A stretch of 64,000 bases of DNA from positions 26,462,543-26,526,542 of the forward strand of contig CM053248.1 in NCBI GenBank assembly GCA_028583405.1. Direction: 5' to 3'. This document shows, one piece after another, positions 35,333 through 47,200 of the stretch. The notes under the pieces are model-generated. The model was not told the DNA's origin and did no database searches. It saw only the letters and a list, made by a program, of their open reading frames with translations. A program made the position numbers and the translations under genes. Positions within the stretch are counted from its first letter, which is position 1; each line of letters opens with the position of its first letter. This DNA comes from Pogonophryne albipinna (taxonomy: Eukaryota; Chordata; Actinopteri; Perciformes; Artedidraconidae).

Positions 35333-37330
35333 TCCAGTCTTGGACACAGCATGACGGTATTAAGGGGGAAGGGTGTAATATATTATTTGCTTCAAATAGT
35401 ATTCCTAAAATGGCTATTTGTCATCAGTTGGGTTATTATTCTGCAGTCTTGGTGCTACATGTCATGCATTTGCACAAAAGCAACAAAGTCGGCAGAATCA
35501 TTTTTTTCGAAATGGTAAAAATAAGATTGGGACTGATGTTGTCTACAGTCCTAGTTCTGTGTGTGCTGTACTTTGCATTGCCAATCTATGCACCCACAGA
35601 CAACAGGAGATTTGGGTTGATTGGACCTAGTGTAACCTATATTTCAAAATGGGCTGTATGGGAGGGACGTGGGGTGCTTCACTCAAAAACGTTCACCTAA
35701 ATGTGGAATTCTTTCCTCCAAGCTGCGGAGTCCTGTTTGCAAAGAGAGGAGGAGGAGATGGGGGTGTGGCAGTGTGAGAGCAGTTAGTGTGTGACCCTCC
35801 CTTTTGACCTGCCTGATTGCTGAGAGCTATGGCAGTTGCTAAGGAGCAGGTCACCAAGGCAACGGTGGTTGCTATGGAGCAGGTCGTCATGGCAGTGGTT
35901 CGGGCTGTCAGTTGGTGTGTGAGGTGGTGTGGTGAGGTACGTTGGCGGGGATCACAGGCAGATGCACTGAGCAGTCAGTGTCCACCTGTTCCTGTGGGCT
36001 CCTCTGCCTCACAAAGGGAACGGACCCCCGAGGTTTGTTTTTCCAATTCGCCCGGGTGTAAGACTTGTTAGAGCTAGTACTATTGTAAAGGGGGGCCGGG
36101 TAAGGTGTGTAAACAAATGTGAAAGTTACTAGAAATGTTGGGTATACATGAAGATGCCCAGGGGGAAAATGCACTATGATATTAATGTTATTGTGAGCAG
36201 ATCAGACAAGCACTGTGATTAAATGTCTAGGTCAGCTTCAGGAGTTTTTAGAAATAAAATATTTTTGGCATTTCCTAATTCTGTTTTGTCTTTCTTTGCA
36301 GATCTCAGATGACTGAGCCTTTGCTGAGGACATCAGGAAGAGTCTCACATTGAGCAAGTGGACTCCACTATTACCACTGAAAGCAGACTGAAAGGTTATT
36401 GGAGCTTGGTCTAAAATGTTTAGATTTGACTTTATTTACAAAACAATTTTGTAACATTGATGTGATCATTGTTTGCGAAGTTGAGCAATTTGAAAGGGAT
36501 TTAAAATAAGTTCTTCTCTTGCTGATTTAAATTGGGTTTATTGCATTTTGATTACCCTTGCACTTTTTTTATGAACTTACATTTCCTTTAATTTAACCCC
36601 TTGTTTAATACTCTTTCTAAATGAATATGAACGTTTTATTTGCAGGGTGTAATGTTGAATGTTCAGAGCTTTTACATCTGTTTTACCACTCTTATGGATA
36701 TTTATTTTTTTTCCTGTACAGTGAAAAAGGCAAAACATCAAAGGCACTTAATATTTTAATTTGATTATCCCGCAGACTACATGTTTTTATTTTCTGTCAA
36801 ATCTCTATTTTCTGTCTGGTTAAAGTTGCTTTCCTATGACTCTAACCCTCTTTCTTGTGTATCCTTTGTGCACTAGGCGCAGTTGTGTAGCAGTTGAGTA
36901 ATGCTGGTTAGCTGTTAAGATGCGGTGCAGTGCGGTGGTGACATGGTGTGGCGTGTTGCGGTGCTGAGTGCCCGGCGCTGTTCCGGGGCTCGACCCTCCG
37001 CTGCTGTTTGCCGGTTTGTAAGCTCACAAGTGTGGCAGATCATCTATCCTCTCCTGTCTTGTGATCTCCCCCCCCTCCCCATGTGCTGTACAGATTCTCT
37101 CCTTCCTTTTCTCTCTATTCCCCCTCTCCTCCCCTCCTCTGTGGTTTATCCACTGTTAATAACTGGTTTTGCTTGCTTTTTTTTTTTTATTGAATCCAGT
37201 GTGACTCCTAGTGAAGGGTTTAATGGGCAGTCCAGGCTGCTTAAAGAAATGATTTGTGTATTTCATTCCTCTGTGAACCTCAAACGTCTTGTAATTGCTT
37301 TAGGTGAATGTCAATAAACATCTGTCGTTC
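35333..37330 (+). other. srsf2: srsf2 3' untranslated region with possible alternative 3'-UTR intron
   Basis: There are two poly(A) signals, AATAAA at 36253-36258 and AATAAA at 37313-37318. A plausible acceptor (TTTCTTTGCAG, ending 36301) follows a donor-like CCGG|GTAAGG (intron 36110-36301). SRSF2 in mammals is known to control its own level by splicing introns in its 3' UTR and triggering decay. The layout is compatible with this, but the splice choice is inferred. Confidence 0.55.
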
Positions 37331-38272
37331 CAAATCAAGTTTCAAGTATTTATTTGTCATACGCACAACTATCAGAATGGTTTGCATTGACAATGAAATG
37401 ATTGTTCTCTATGTTAAACTTTGCATTAATGTGACTTTTCCAATTGTGCTACTGTCACACTATATAATAACATGTATCATTGTCTCATAGTTCTAATACG
37501 GCCACAGTGACTACTGTTTGGGAAAAAGTGTTCTCAGCTTTTGTAGTTTTTAATCACACATTTTTCATCGGAGTAGATTACATTTTATAAATTATTTAAG
37601 AAGAAAGTATATAGATTTAATAATTAACTAATTATTCCAAGCACATTTTTTGGATGTAAAGATATTTTAAATTAACTTGATTGTTGAAGCCGTGTATTTC
37701 AACAAGAATTGAGGATATGTTTACTGTTATTTAATGAGTTCAATAAAAGAAACATGCACAATAAATTGTTTTAAAATACAAATCGGAATATGCAATATTA
37801 TATTGGGTTAAACCATTATGACTGTAGATTACTCTGGGGGTAATGTAGTTTGAAGGTGTCGATTAATCCCTGGTGCAGACTGTAAACCGAGCCTGACTCC
37901 ATCAACCTGGTGCTGTCACAAACCATCACCATCTCCCTGTGTGCGGTACTCTCACCTCTGAGGCGATTACCGGCAGAAGAGGAGCCGGGCACGTTGCACC
38001 TGGACGTGGTGGGTGGGGGCGGAGCGGGGTAATAAAGCTGGGGCACTCTGCTGACGTGGGGGCGTAGCCTGAGGATGTGACGTCCTGCTCCGAGAGGAGA
38101 TTGTAGCATATCCCGTAAACGCTGCTCGTTAACGTTGATGTCTGGGGAGGATTAATACAAGCAGCGGGATGGCCGACTGTAATTGAATGCGGCCGACTCA
38201 GGTGAACAGAAAGCGGGGTAGACTGTCACAACACAGGCCTGTTAACACCACCATCCACCAGGCTCCACAGAA
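37331..38272. other. Spacer between srsf2 and mxra7, including the mxra7 promoter
   Basis: A short dispersed-repeat word (TTTCAAGTATTTATTTGTCA) lies at about 37339. The last 300 bp before the mxra7 start are GC-rich and presumably hold its promoter and 5' UTR. Nothing else was recognised. Confidence 0.45.
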
Positions 38273-41200
38273 ATGGATCTAACTTTTATAATATCCGCTG
38301 TTATCTTCACGCTGCTCGCTATTGTGGTCGCTACGTCTTTATTTAGCGGCTCATCGCCTTGCGCCGACTTTGCAAGTTATTTCGGACACAGTGCAGCCAG
38401 AGGATTAGATGAAGCGGGGCCGCAGCAGAACGGCCATCTGCCGGACAAGAAGAAGAAGGCGGCGGACGACTGGTGTGAGATCAGCGCAAGCTCGCATGAT
38501 CACTGGGATGTAGTGAAGTCTGTCCTTTCAGTAAGTAATCTGTAGTCCAATACCGTTATGAGAGAGCTGTGATTGTTTGTTTTATATTGCATAATCTGTT
38601 TTACTGACTTCCCCTCCCACTCAAGTACAGTGTGCATGTCCAGTCAGAGGTGGACGAAGCAGCAATGCTACCAAACACTCCTTAGCTGCATTATAAATTG
38701 AATTCACTAAAGTGTAACGTAATAATGTAAAAGGCAAGATAGGAGACATGAAATACGTTTAGTTTAAAGGATTTTTTTTTTTAAATATGTTGCATTTAGT
38801 GGAGTAAAACTGGTGGAAGTATGGAAACACACAAGTGATGTATATGTAGCTGTTCCTTTGAAATGTTACTTCAGGTGGGGTAGACATTAGAAAAAGTAAT
38901 AGAGATACGTTTGCTTTATTATTATTGGATTATTATTACTGATTCATTCATATGTTAGAAACATCTTAACATTGTAGCACGTCTATGAGGCTAATTTCTT
39001 ATATAGACTGGTGGGTAGTTTAGTATGTAACTCTTCTTTACATTTTATTAGCCGATGATATTTTTCTGAAATTCTACCGCAAAAATAAAGTGAGTTAACT
39101 AAATAAAGAAGACATTTGAAGAGCTCACATTTCGTTAAGAGAAACTGTGTAATTTAATTATAATTTAGACTAAATATTGTTTTATCAATCAGGGAAATAA
39201 TCAACTTATTATTCAATAATAGAACAAATGGGCTTGTAAACGGAAGTATAACAATGTTAATTAAAATATAATGGAAAATAAGTAAATATTAAAAATTGTA
39301 CCAAAGTACTTTAAAAGTAGTTGATTTCCAACTATTGGGATATTTCTAGTAGAAAACATCCCACAAAATAAACGTGGGATGTTGAGGGCAACACGGACTG
39401 ACCATGACAGCATTTTTGTGTCTTTTAGCATACATTGGTATCAATAATAAGAAAAGGGCAACACAACTTTAGTTTTCTTTTGATATATGTTGGTTTCACT
39501 AATAGAAATATGGCAATAGCGCTTCCTCCACACATATCAGCAATGTTCAAGACCCTCACTGGCCTGTTTTTTTAAACTGGATGTCTGCATGTAAAGAGGT
39601 CAAATCAGCACCCAAGGGAGAAAGGTATGAAAAGCTAACCTGACACCTGCGCCAAGTGTAGGCCAGATCAGCATTCAGGAGAGGTGAGAAATACAGGTAA
39701 CACAAGGGGGTATTTGTTTGGAGTTCAATATCTGTAAACCAGTTTCTAATCCGGGGCTACCTAAGAAAACATGAATTGATAAAGTTTAAGGGAGAAAAAA
39801 ATGCCCCTCTTTTTACCCCTTAATTCTTTGACAGGAGGAGGCACATCCTCACCCTCTCACAAAAGAAGTGGCAACACCAGTTAAGCACCACTCGACAACC
39901 AGCCTGTCCGTGCCCAGTTCTGGGTGTAGACACGAGAGCTTAGAGGTGGACTGGTCGTCCGAGGCCTCGTCGTGTCGTAGGTCATACATTGGGCTCTCTG
40001 AAAAGCAACTCCTAAAGTGTGCTTTCTCAATCCCTCAGACTGAAGGAGCCACAGAGAGCCCGGGGATAGATGGTGAGATACATTTTCAAATATATGCAAC
40101 TATTTATTTCAAAATAAATGTTTGGTGTAAGATTTCTTATCAAGGATGATCTGCTTCATCAGATAAAGAGGAGATAAACGATTCCTTGAAGTACGTCCCT
40201 GGAAAGGCGCGATCCCATCACTTGGAGAAGATGATGTCGTCAGAGGAGCTGGAAGAGGAGCAGAGGTCAGTGAAAAGGAACAATATGAGTACCGGTTTTC
40301 CGGTAATGGTTCTCTTTATATGAGTTTAAGAACAATTAATTGGGGAGCATCCCTAATTAATTAAAGCAGGATTTTCCACAACCTGGCAACCCAAAACTTC
40401 TTCTTACTTATGGCTTGTAACAGATATAATGCCCTGCCTTGCTATGTTTACATTTTTTTTTTTACGAATTGCCCGTGTTAAAACCCTCTTATAAATTTCA
40501 TGAAAATGGGTTCACTAATTTTTCCCTAATTCTACTATCAGACAGAAAACATATCCTACTTGGCCTCGTTATAACACAGTAAAATACCAAAAAAAATCCA
40601 GCTTTTTTATTCTAAACCTAAACCTATTGGCCCAGTTAGCAATGTATTAACCAGGAATAAACATTAATTGCAGTTTAAGGAAACAGAGCCATATAAATTG
40701 CCCATCCTGTTCAGTGTTGACTCCTTTTCTTTCTCCCTCTAATCTCCCCTATGCTGTCTGTGTGTTGTTGCTGTTCGCTCCCTGTTTAGCTGCTGTGTCA
40801 GTTTTCCTGTTCAGGCTAGACTGAGTAAGGCGAGATTGAGTCTCTGCCAGGCATTAGCTGAAGGATGAATGACACAAGACTGTGAAGAAAGCACAACAAA
40901 ACAAGGACACATAGGATACAAGATGTTGCTCTTATCATTACAGGATACACTCCACCACAGTCTGTAACTGTCTGTAGGCCTGAAAAAGGAGCAGTTATGT
41001 GGTAAAGTATTATTATTTTCACCCGTTTATCTCAGAGGAGTCACTTTCTGGCCATTATTTGAAAACTACTCCAAAACCATTTTGCATTTCTTAACCTCAG
41101 AAGTGATTTTGGCCTCATCAGCTCTTTACTTCAGATGGCCATGAAGCGACCGATACACACCCCTACCCCCACTGCCCCGTTGTGCCACATTAGACATGTG

Positions 41201-43292
41201 ATTCTCAGCTGTGACAGCAGGTGTTGATTGTGTCTCCAGTCGTCCACTCACAGAGAAGTGTTAGTTAATCCTCTCAGGACTCTCCTCTGTTCTGCCACAA
41301 GGAGGACTCGGTGTAACGCAGCACTGGGACTCGGGCTGACACGGAAACCGCCTCTAAAGTGATTGTGTCACACTGGAATAGTGAGGGTGAGGGGGACATT
41401 TGAGGGATAGGCTTTGATAAAGTTGGTTTATTAAATGTTAAAGACCACAAAATATCTCACAAAAAGAGAAAAAAAGCTTTTTTCTAGATGTACCTAACAC
41501 CTAGTTTCCACCTGTTATCCCATTACATGTACTTTCTACATCTAACTTTATTACAAGAGTTCAATGTAAAGGCTCCTATTTAATGCAATGTGCTTCATCA
41601 TGTTGAGTAAGTGACAATAAATGAGATAACTTCTGATAAAGAAAAGATAAAAGGACATTTCATTTGACGCTTATTTGAGTCATACAGTATATTTCGAAAA
41701 TGTGACGTCAAGATAACAGACAGCTGGGGGAATTCTGTTGTAGCAGCAGTACTGTAAATTGAATTTAAAATATAAACTATACAAGAGCATATAAAATAAG
41801 TTGCATTTGTTTGATATGAGTGATTATATGATTTGCGTTCAGCTGTGTAAATATGTAAATTCATAGAAACATAACTTAGTATATCATGTAATAAAACAGT
41901 AACACCGTTATAACTATTCTTTTCTATAAAACAGGATATAAAAATTGCATGTTATAATATAATAAATACTTTGCATATTCAGCTTGACGGTTGGTCAAAT
42001 GTAATGACTACAATCCGCAGGTGTAAATTGACAATGCTTATTACTGTGTTAGATCTTCTAGCAGGCCACCTGCCAGCAGGGGGCGCACTGGTGCCAAAAG
42101 GAAATCTGATTGTCTGAAGAAAATGGCCCTAGCTCTCAATTTAATGTCTAACTCAAGGTTTCAAAACTTGAACAAACATTGGATGAGGTCACGATGGCTT
42201 CCTCTACTTGGTAAACAGCAGATAGCAGGGTTTCTGATGCAACTTCTACCAGTATTCACCCTTTGGCATGTCTGTTCCCGTTGTGTTTCCCTTGTCTTTC
42301 CGTAGTATTGTGACAGTAAAGAGGATGATTCATGCAACTGTTTTGATTCATTTCATAAAAAATGTTTTGGTCTACTCTGTAAAACGTCCATCAGTTAACA
42401 AATACGCTGCGTTGCTCTGCAATATAATCCTTTAAATGCTCTACTGTGTTATGTATTTATTTGGTTTTTCTTTGTCTATGTGTCTTTATAGTTTATCTCT
42501 TGACATTTAACATATTTTTCGTCTTTACAGTATTTATTAGCATCCGAGTGCTGCAGGGAAGAAATATTTGTATATGTCACCCCGAAAGTTTGCATTGATT
42601 GCCCTTCCCTCCGAAAAAGTCCAAGGTTATTTTCCATTGGATTTTGCATTATTTCAGAAAATAAAAAGTTAATGATACTTGATACATATTTTATTAAAAA
42701 AGGTAATCTTCACAAATGATTTTTTAATGCAATAGCAATGAGTTTGGGGACTGGTGTGCGGCCAGATGACGTTTAATGTCCCCAACGACTCATTTACTCA
42801 GTTGCTCACAACCATATTCTTTATGACAATAAATAGCACTAAAATCAACATGAGTACGGTATTTGCTTACATGTTTTATGGCATGGGAAAAAGCCTGAAA
42901 ATCGTGGGTAAACCACAGACATTGTTTCAGGCTTCTAACCCACTATAGAAATGACAAATTCCTGCAGCTTACTACTTACTAGAAGAGCGTATTTACGTTT
43001 ATCAATATTGACACTTGGCAGAACTGGTTTCAGTGTTCTTTCGCTGCTTTCTTAATGTACATTTACAGAATGGGTTTTGTTTGTCATTATGAATTCCACC
43101 TGATAAAAGTTCCACAGTTTGTAGACTTTTTTTCTTGGTTCTTTCCCAACTATATGTTATTCTCTGATACACTTCAGGGTGCAACGAGAGCAGCTGGCCG
43201 CCATCTTCAAGCTGCTGAAAGACAACCAGGAGACGTTTGGGGAGGTTTCAGATGTGGACATGGAGGAGCAGATCAGACTCTACTCCATCTGA
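38273..43292 (+). CDS. mxra7: MXRA7, matrix-remodelling-associated protein 7
   Basis: This is a small single-pass membrane protein of poorly known function, linked to matrix remodelling by co-expression. Exons are 38273-38530, 39835-40072, 40163-40265 and 43178-43292. Phases join and give 237 residues (human about 200). Residues 4-26 (TFIISAVIFTLLAIVVATSLF) form a membrane anchor. The middle is low in recognisable structure and rich in Ser, Glu and Lys. The C-terminus is the conserved block: YVPGKARSHHLEKMM, SSEELEEEQR, QREQLAAIFKLLKDN and ETFGEVSD. It ends in IRLYSI, close to the mammalian end. The start is the first ATG before the anchor. Confidence 0.93.
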
Positions 43293-43368
43293 GACTTCTT
43301 AACCTTTTGGGATCCACCATATGATTGCCTCTTTACTTTCAGGACTACTGCAGTGCACCACATACTTT

Positions 43369-43374
43369 AATAAA
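43369..43374 (+). terminator. mxra7: mxra7 poly(A) signal
   Basis: AATAAA lies 77 bp after the stop codon. This gives a short 3' UTR. Confidence 0.65.
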
Positions 43375-43540
43375 CATGTTCACAGTGTTGGGGAAATATT
43401 TTCCAAGGTCCATAACTTATACTGTCCTGACTGAGCACACGCACCTGTAACCTTGGCTGCTGTGCTCTCAGTGTTTTGTCTCCCTGTTCCTGCCTGTTGG
43501 CGTCAGCTGATAGAGGTGTTATGACTCTATCTTGTTATGC

Positions 43541-43770
43541 ACAATGTTGATTATTCTCTCTGAACTAGCTAAATACATGGGTGTGGGGTAGAGTTCTTCA
43601 GAATTGACGTGGCAACTCTACCGTGAAGTCAGAACCTCTGGCTCTTGGATTTGTGATGTGAATTCTCCGGCCGAAGCTCCAAATAAACATCAGTGTTTGA
43701 CATCAAAGCTCCAGCTCTCCTCGTGTCTCTCTGAGTCCTGACTCTCCATTGCTACAGAAGTTTCCCTTAC
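43541..43770 (+). repeat. LTR-like dispersed repeat, copy 2
   Basis: Same family and orientation as 27210-27438. It shares ATGTTGATTATT, GAATTCTCCGGCCGAAGCTC, an AATAAAC signal at about 43682 and the ending CTACAGAAGTTTCCC. It lies between mxra7 and the sialyltransferase gene. Confidence 0.6.
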
Positions 43771-44262
43771 ACACAGTATTCAACACAAGCTGTACAATCC
43801 ACAGAACAACCTCTCTCTTTGTGTTTTAATATGACATACTTTGTGTTCTTTGAATACTGTCCCACCACCTGTCATCCACACGCCCCATGATAGAAATGCT
43901 AAATATAATTAGCTGGATAAATCAAATCCTATTGTTTGTATTAGTTTTATATTATGATTTTTTTTTTAAATAGGTACATTTTTTACATAACCTTTTTATC
44001 CTTACATATGTAACCAATCCTGTTAAGTTAGTAGTGCATAACTTTCCCTCTGTTGTGTAAGAAACAAGATCATATCCAACTGTGAAAAAGTGGGTGTGAG
44101 AGCCTGCGTGAGTGTGTGCTGCAAGAGAGAGGGAGAGCGCTGTATTCCTGTGTGTCTCTCGAAGTAAACTTGTATGTAGCCCCTCCCAATATAGTTGGTG
44201 ACAGGTATCTCAGCGGTTAGTGTTTGATTGAGCCTTAAGGCCTCCAGTTCTCAGTGTCAGGG

Positions 44263-47200
44263 ATGGCAGACAAACACTTTCAGATTTGTTATGTGCTGCT
44301 TCTGCTCTCAGTTTGCAGTGTACTTTTGTTTTTACCATGGGAATATTCATTGAGCAGAATCAGGTAAGTTATTTTGAGATTATTAAGAAGGAATTTATAT
44401 GGACTGGTCAATTTTTTTCCTGATCATTCATATATATGTCCATCATCTGATTTCCAGATACAACATTTTAATTAAAGTTACTACAGAAATGTATCCTGAT
44501 AATGCTTGTATTTTTGCATCAATGGCTCCTTTTGTTACATTTCTACATCAGATGGTCATCTTTGTCAGGAAAAATAAGACACAGAGCTTACAAGTTGTTT
44601 TTCGACTTGGGAATGGAAAAAGGAAACTCCACTTCAGCTGATGTGTTAGCACAAACAAATCCAGGGAAGGAGCTAAAGAATGATCAAAATGGACCCATAC
44701 GAGGCGTTGTGGCTGAGACTCCCATGCCCGTCCTCATCAAAAGCTCCTTCAAGAAGCTTCCTGAGTGGGATTTTGAGGATATTTATAACCAGGATGCTCC
44801 ACCCAGACAGACAGTAAGCATGTCAGGAGAAGACACAAACAATATAAAATCATCACATTTGTGGCATAGGGTAAACTGCGCGTCCGGGTGTTCAGCTGTC
44901 TGCCTGTGTGATCCGGATTTCTGTTGGCTTTTCTCTTGAAGGGACTACTGCAGTTTCTTACATTTTATTCATAATATTTCTACCTGCTTGGCTTCTTGCC
45001 TGCTGTTTCTTGAGCTGTAAGGGGGCATTTAGAGAGACAATACATTTTTGTAACAATCAAAATGAGTATATTATGCTTTATTCTCAGACGTGTGCCAATT
45101 CTCTGCGAAACTCTGAGGATGAGAGCTTTAAGAAAAATGTCCTTCCCAACATACGGCTGTATATGCACAAAGACAACGTCAACATGAGCGAGTGGAACCG
45201 GCTGTCGCATTTTAACAATCCCTTGGTTTTATGGGGTTTAAGCATGATGGTAGGTGTTTTTCTATCTGACCATAGGAGACTCAGTGTCAACAATGTGTTT
45301 CAATTACTAAGGTGTAATGTTGCTAGGCAAGGGACTGTTGGATACTTACTATTTCTCCTGGGTATAAGGAAACTTCTGTGCTAAGGGTCCCTGTGTCAAC
45401 AACAATGTTCTTTCTTTAAACATTCCCTATTTACCAGACATCAGGATCACAATTTTTTAACAATATGAGACTGTGTTTGTCAATATTTAGTTAAGGCGGG
45501 GATCACAGGAATATTTGTACACCGTCTAAACTGTCATGAAGCCAAATATTTTTAGTTATCTTTAAAAAAAAAAAAAAAGTTAGTTATTTACAACACTGGA
45601 AAGCAAAGTGAATGTCATACTATTATTGGCTTTAATCTTGTTGCGGCAGAAGATGGTTTTTACAACCCACCTCTGCCCAGCGTGTCGTTTTGGCGAGCTG
45701 CTTGAAATCATAACAGTAGGGAAAATCAGAAAACACCAGGATACCAGTTAAACAATAATCTGTTTTAATTATAAAAGGCAATAATACAATGCAATACAAT
45801 TCAATATAATTAGGAGCGCCCCTGCTCTAGTTTCTCGTGCTGGTGGGATTCTTCGGTCTTCGCAGCAGGAGGAAAAAGAGAATGAACTAAATTCAAACCC
45901 AGCTTTTATACCCAAAAATCACCGGAGGAGCCGAGTCAGTCTATCTCATTGGAAGATGTAAAAGATGACTTTTCTTAGCGAATCAGCGCGAGCCAGCCAG
46001 GATAATAAACAAGTGTCTCTGAGATGGTAATAAAATGTATCTGGCGTCCGTTATCTCACTTTCCTGCATAGACTTCCACACACACACTTTCCTGCACATT
46101 CCAGAGGCCTGAGCTGTATCCCTTTGTTCACAAAGATAATACATATTAATACTCCCATATTTCCAGCTTCTGGTTACACAGACTGCTTATTATGAATACA
46201 AAGTAATCAAACACACACATATACTATTCAAGATATGTTGACTTCCCTGAAACATGACATACTGGAGATCTTAAGCAGAAGGTACTCTCATCCAACTCTC
46301 ACCCTGCCATCTATACCTCCCCCACAGAGCAATAAAACCTGTTTACTCCAACCAACCCCGGAATGTTCATTGCAATTTTAGTCCCCACATTTAAGAAAGA
46401 ATAAAAACAGAGAAATCAATATAAAACACAAACACAGGTATTGTTTAAACAGTATTCACTTAACTGCTACTATTGATAATTTCCAGAGAAACTCAAGGGG
46501 CCTCTTTTAATATCTGGAAGTTGCAACAAGACTTTCTGCATTTTCAAATGTAACACACTTCCCAAATATCAGATGATAATAATCTTCAATAATCCCCCTT
46601 TTGGTCTCTCTATAAAGAGACCAACTTACACAAGGCACTTGAAACATAACTACTGTCATTCCTTTCCACTGTGTCTGTCCCCCAATATTGTATAAATCTA
46701 TCAGAAACTGAGACCCAAAGTACTTGAAATCTTTGGGAACAGAACACCACTTTCCATGGCAGTGAAGGAACCATGAGAGGGCAACCTGAGAGCTAGAAAG
46801 CAGTCTCCTTGTGTGGTGAATCATCAGCCCCCCCCCCCCCCTCTGATAGGGAGGGGGAGATGCGGCTTTCCCTTCACTGGTGGAACTGATCAGAGAGAAG
46901 TAGACTCCTCTGCTGCCTCGACAAGTCCCCCAGCCCGCTGACAGCCGCTTCCTAGTCGTCTGCTGTAAGGATGTCCTCGAGGTCGTTGTCGTCCAGTCCA
47001 CTGATGGCTGCTTCCGAGTCGACCTCCTCTGCGAGGGCCACGTCCATCCTGATGTCGTCCACGGTCCTAGCAGGTGGTTTCCCCGCCGCACACTGGCTCC
47101 CGTGGTACGAGCTGTCCCCCTTTCCTCCCACGCGGACGGCATGAGAGATCCGCTGGGTCACTCGGTCGGGGCCGGAGAGCCTGGGGTTGAGCCACTTTGT

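Noticed and set aside
34998..35354. Second frame across srsf2 exon 2
   Set aside because: It is the shadow of the arginine/serine-rich codons of the RS domain.
37816..38109. 97-codon minus-strand frame upstream of mxra7
   Set aside because: It lies in the GC-rich promoter region, has no family resemblance and no splice or poly(A) context.
44908..45384. 158-codon frame with a hydrophobic N-terminus, repeated at 54797
   Set aside because: It runs through intron and a frameshifted exon 3 without splice logic. Only the exon part matches a known family.
46385..46390. Alternative LTR start at TGTGGGGACTAAAATT, giving a 0.75 kb LTR
   Set aside because: There is no polypurine tract before it, and the target-site and polypurine evidence both place the LTR start at 48254/52362. 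It remains possible that an ancestral LTR began here.
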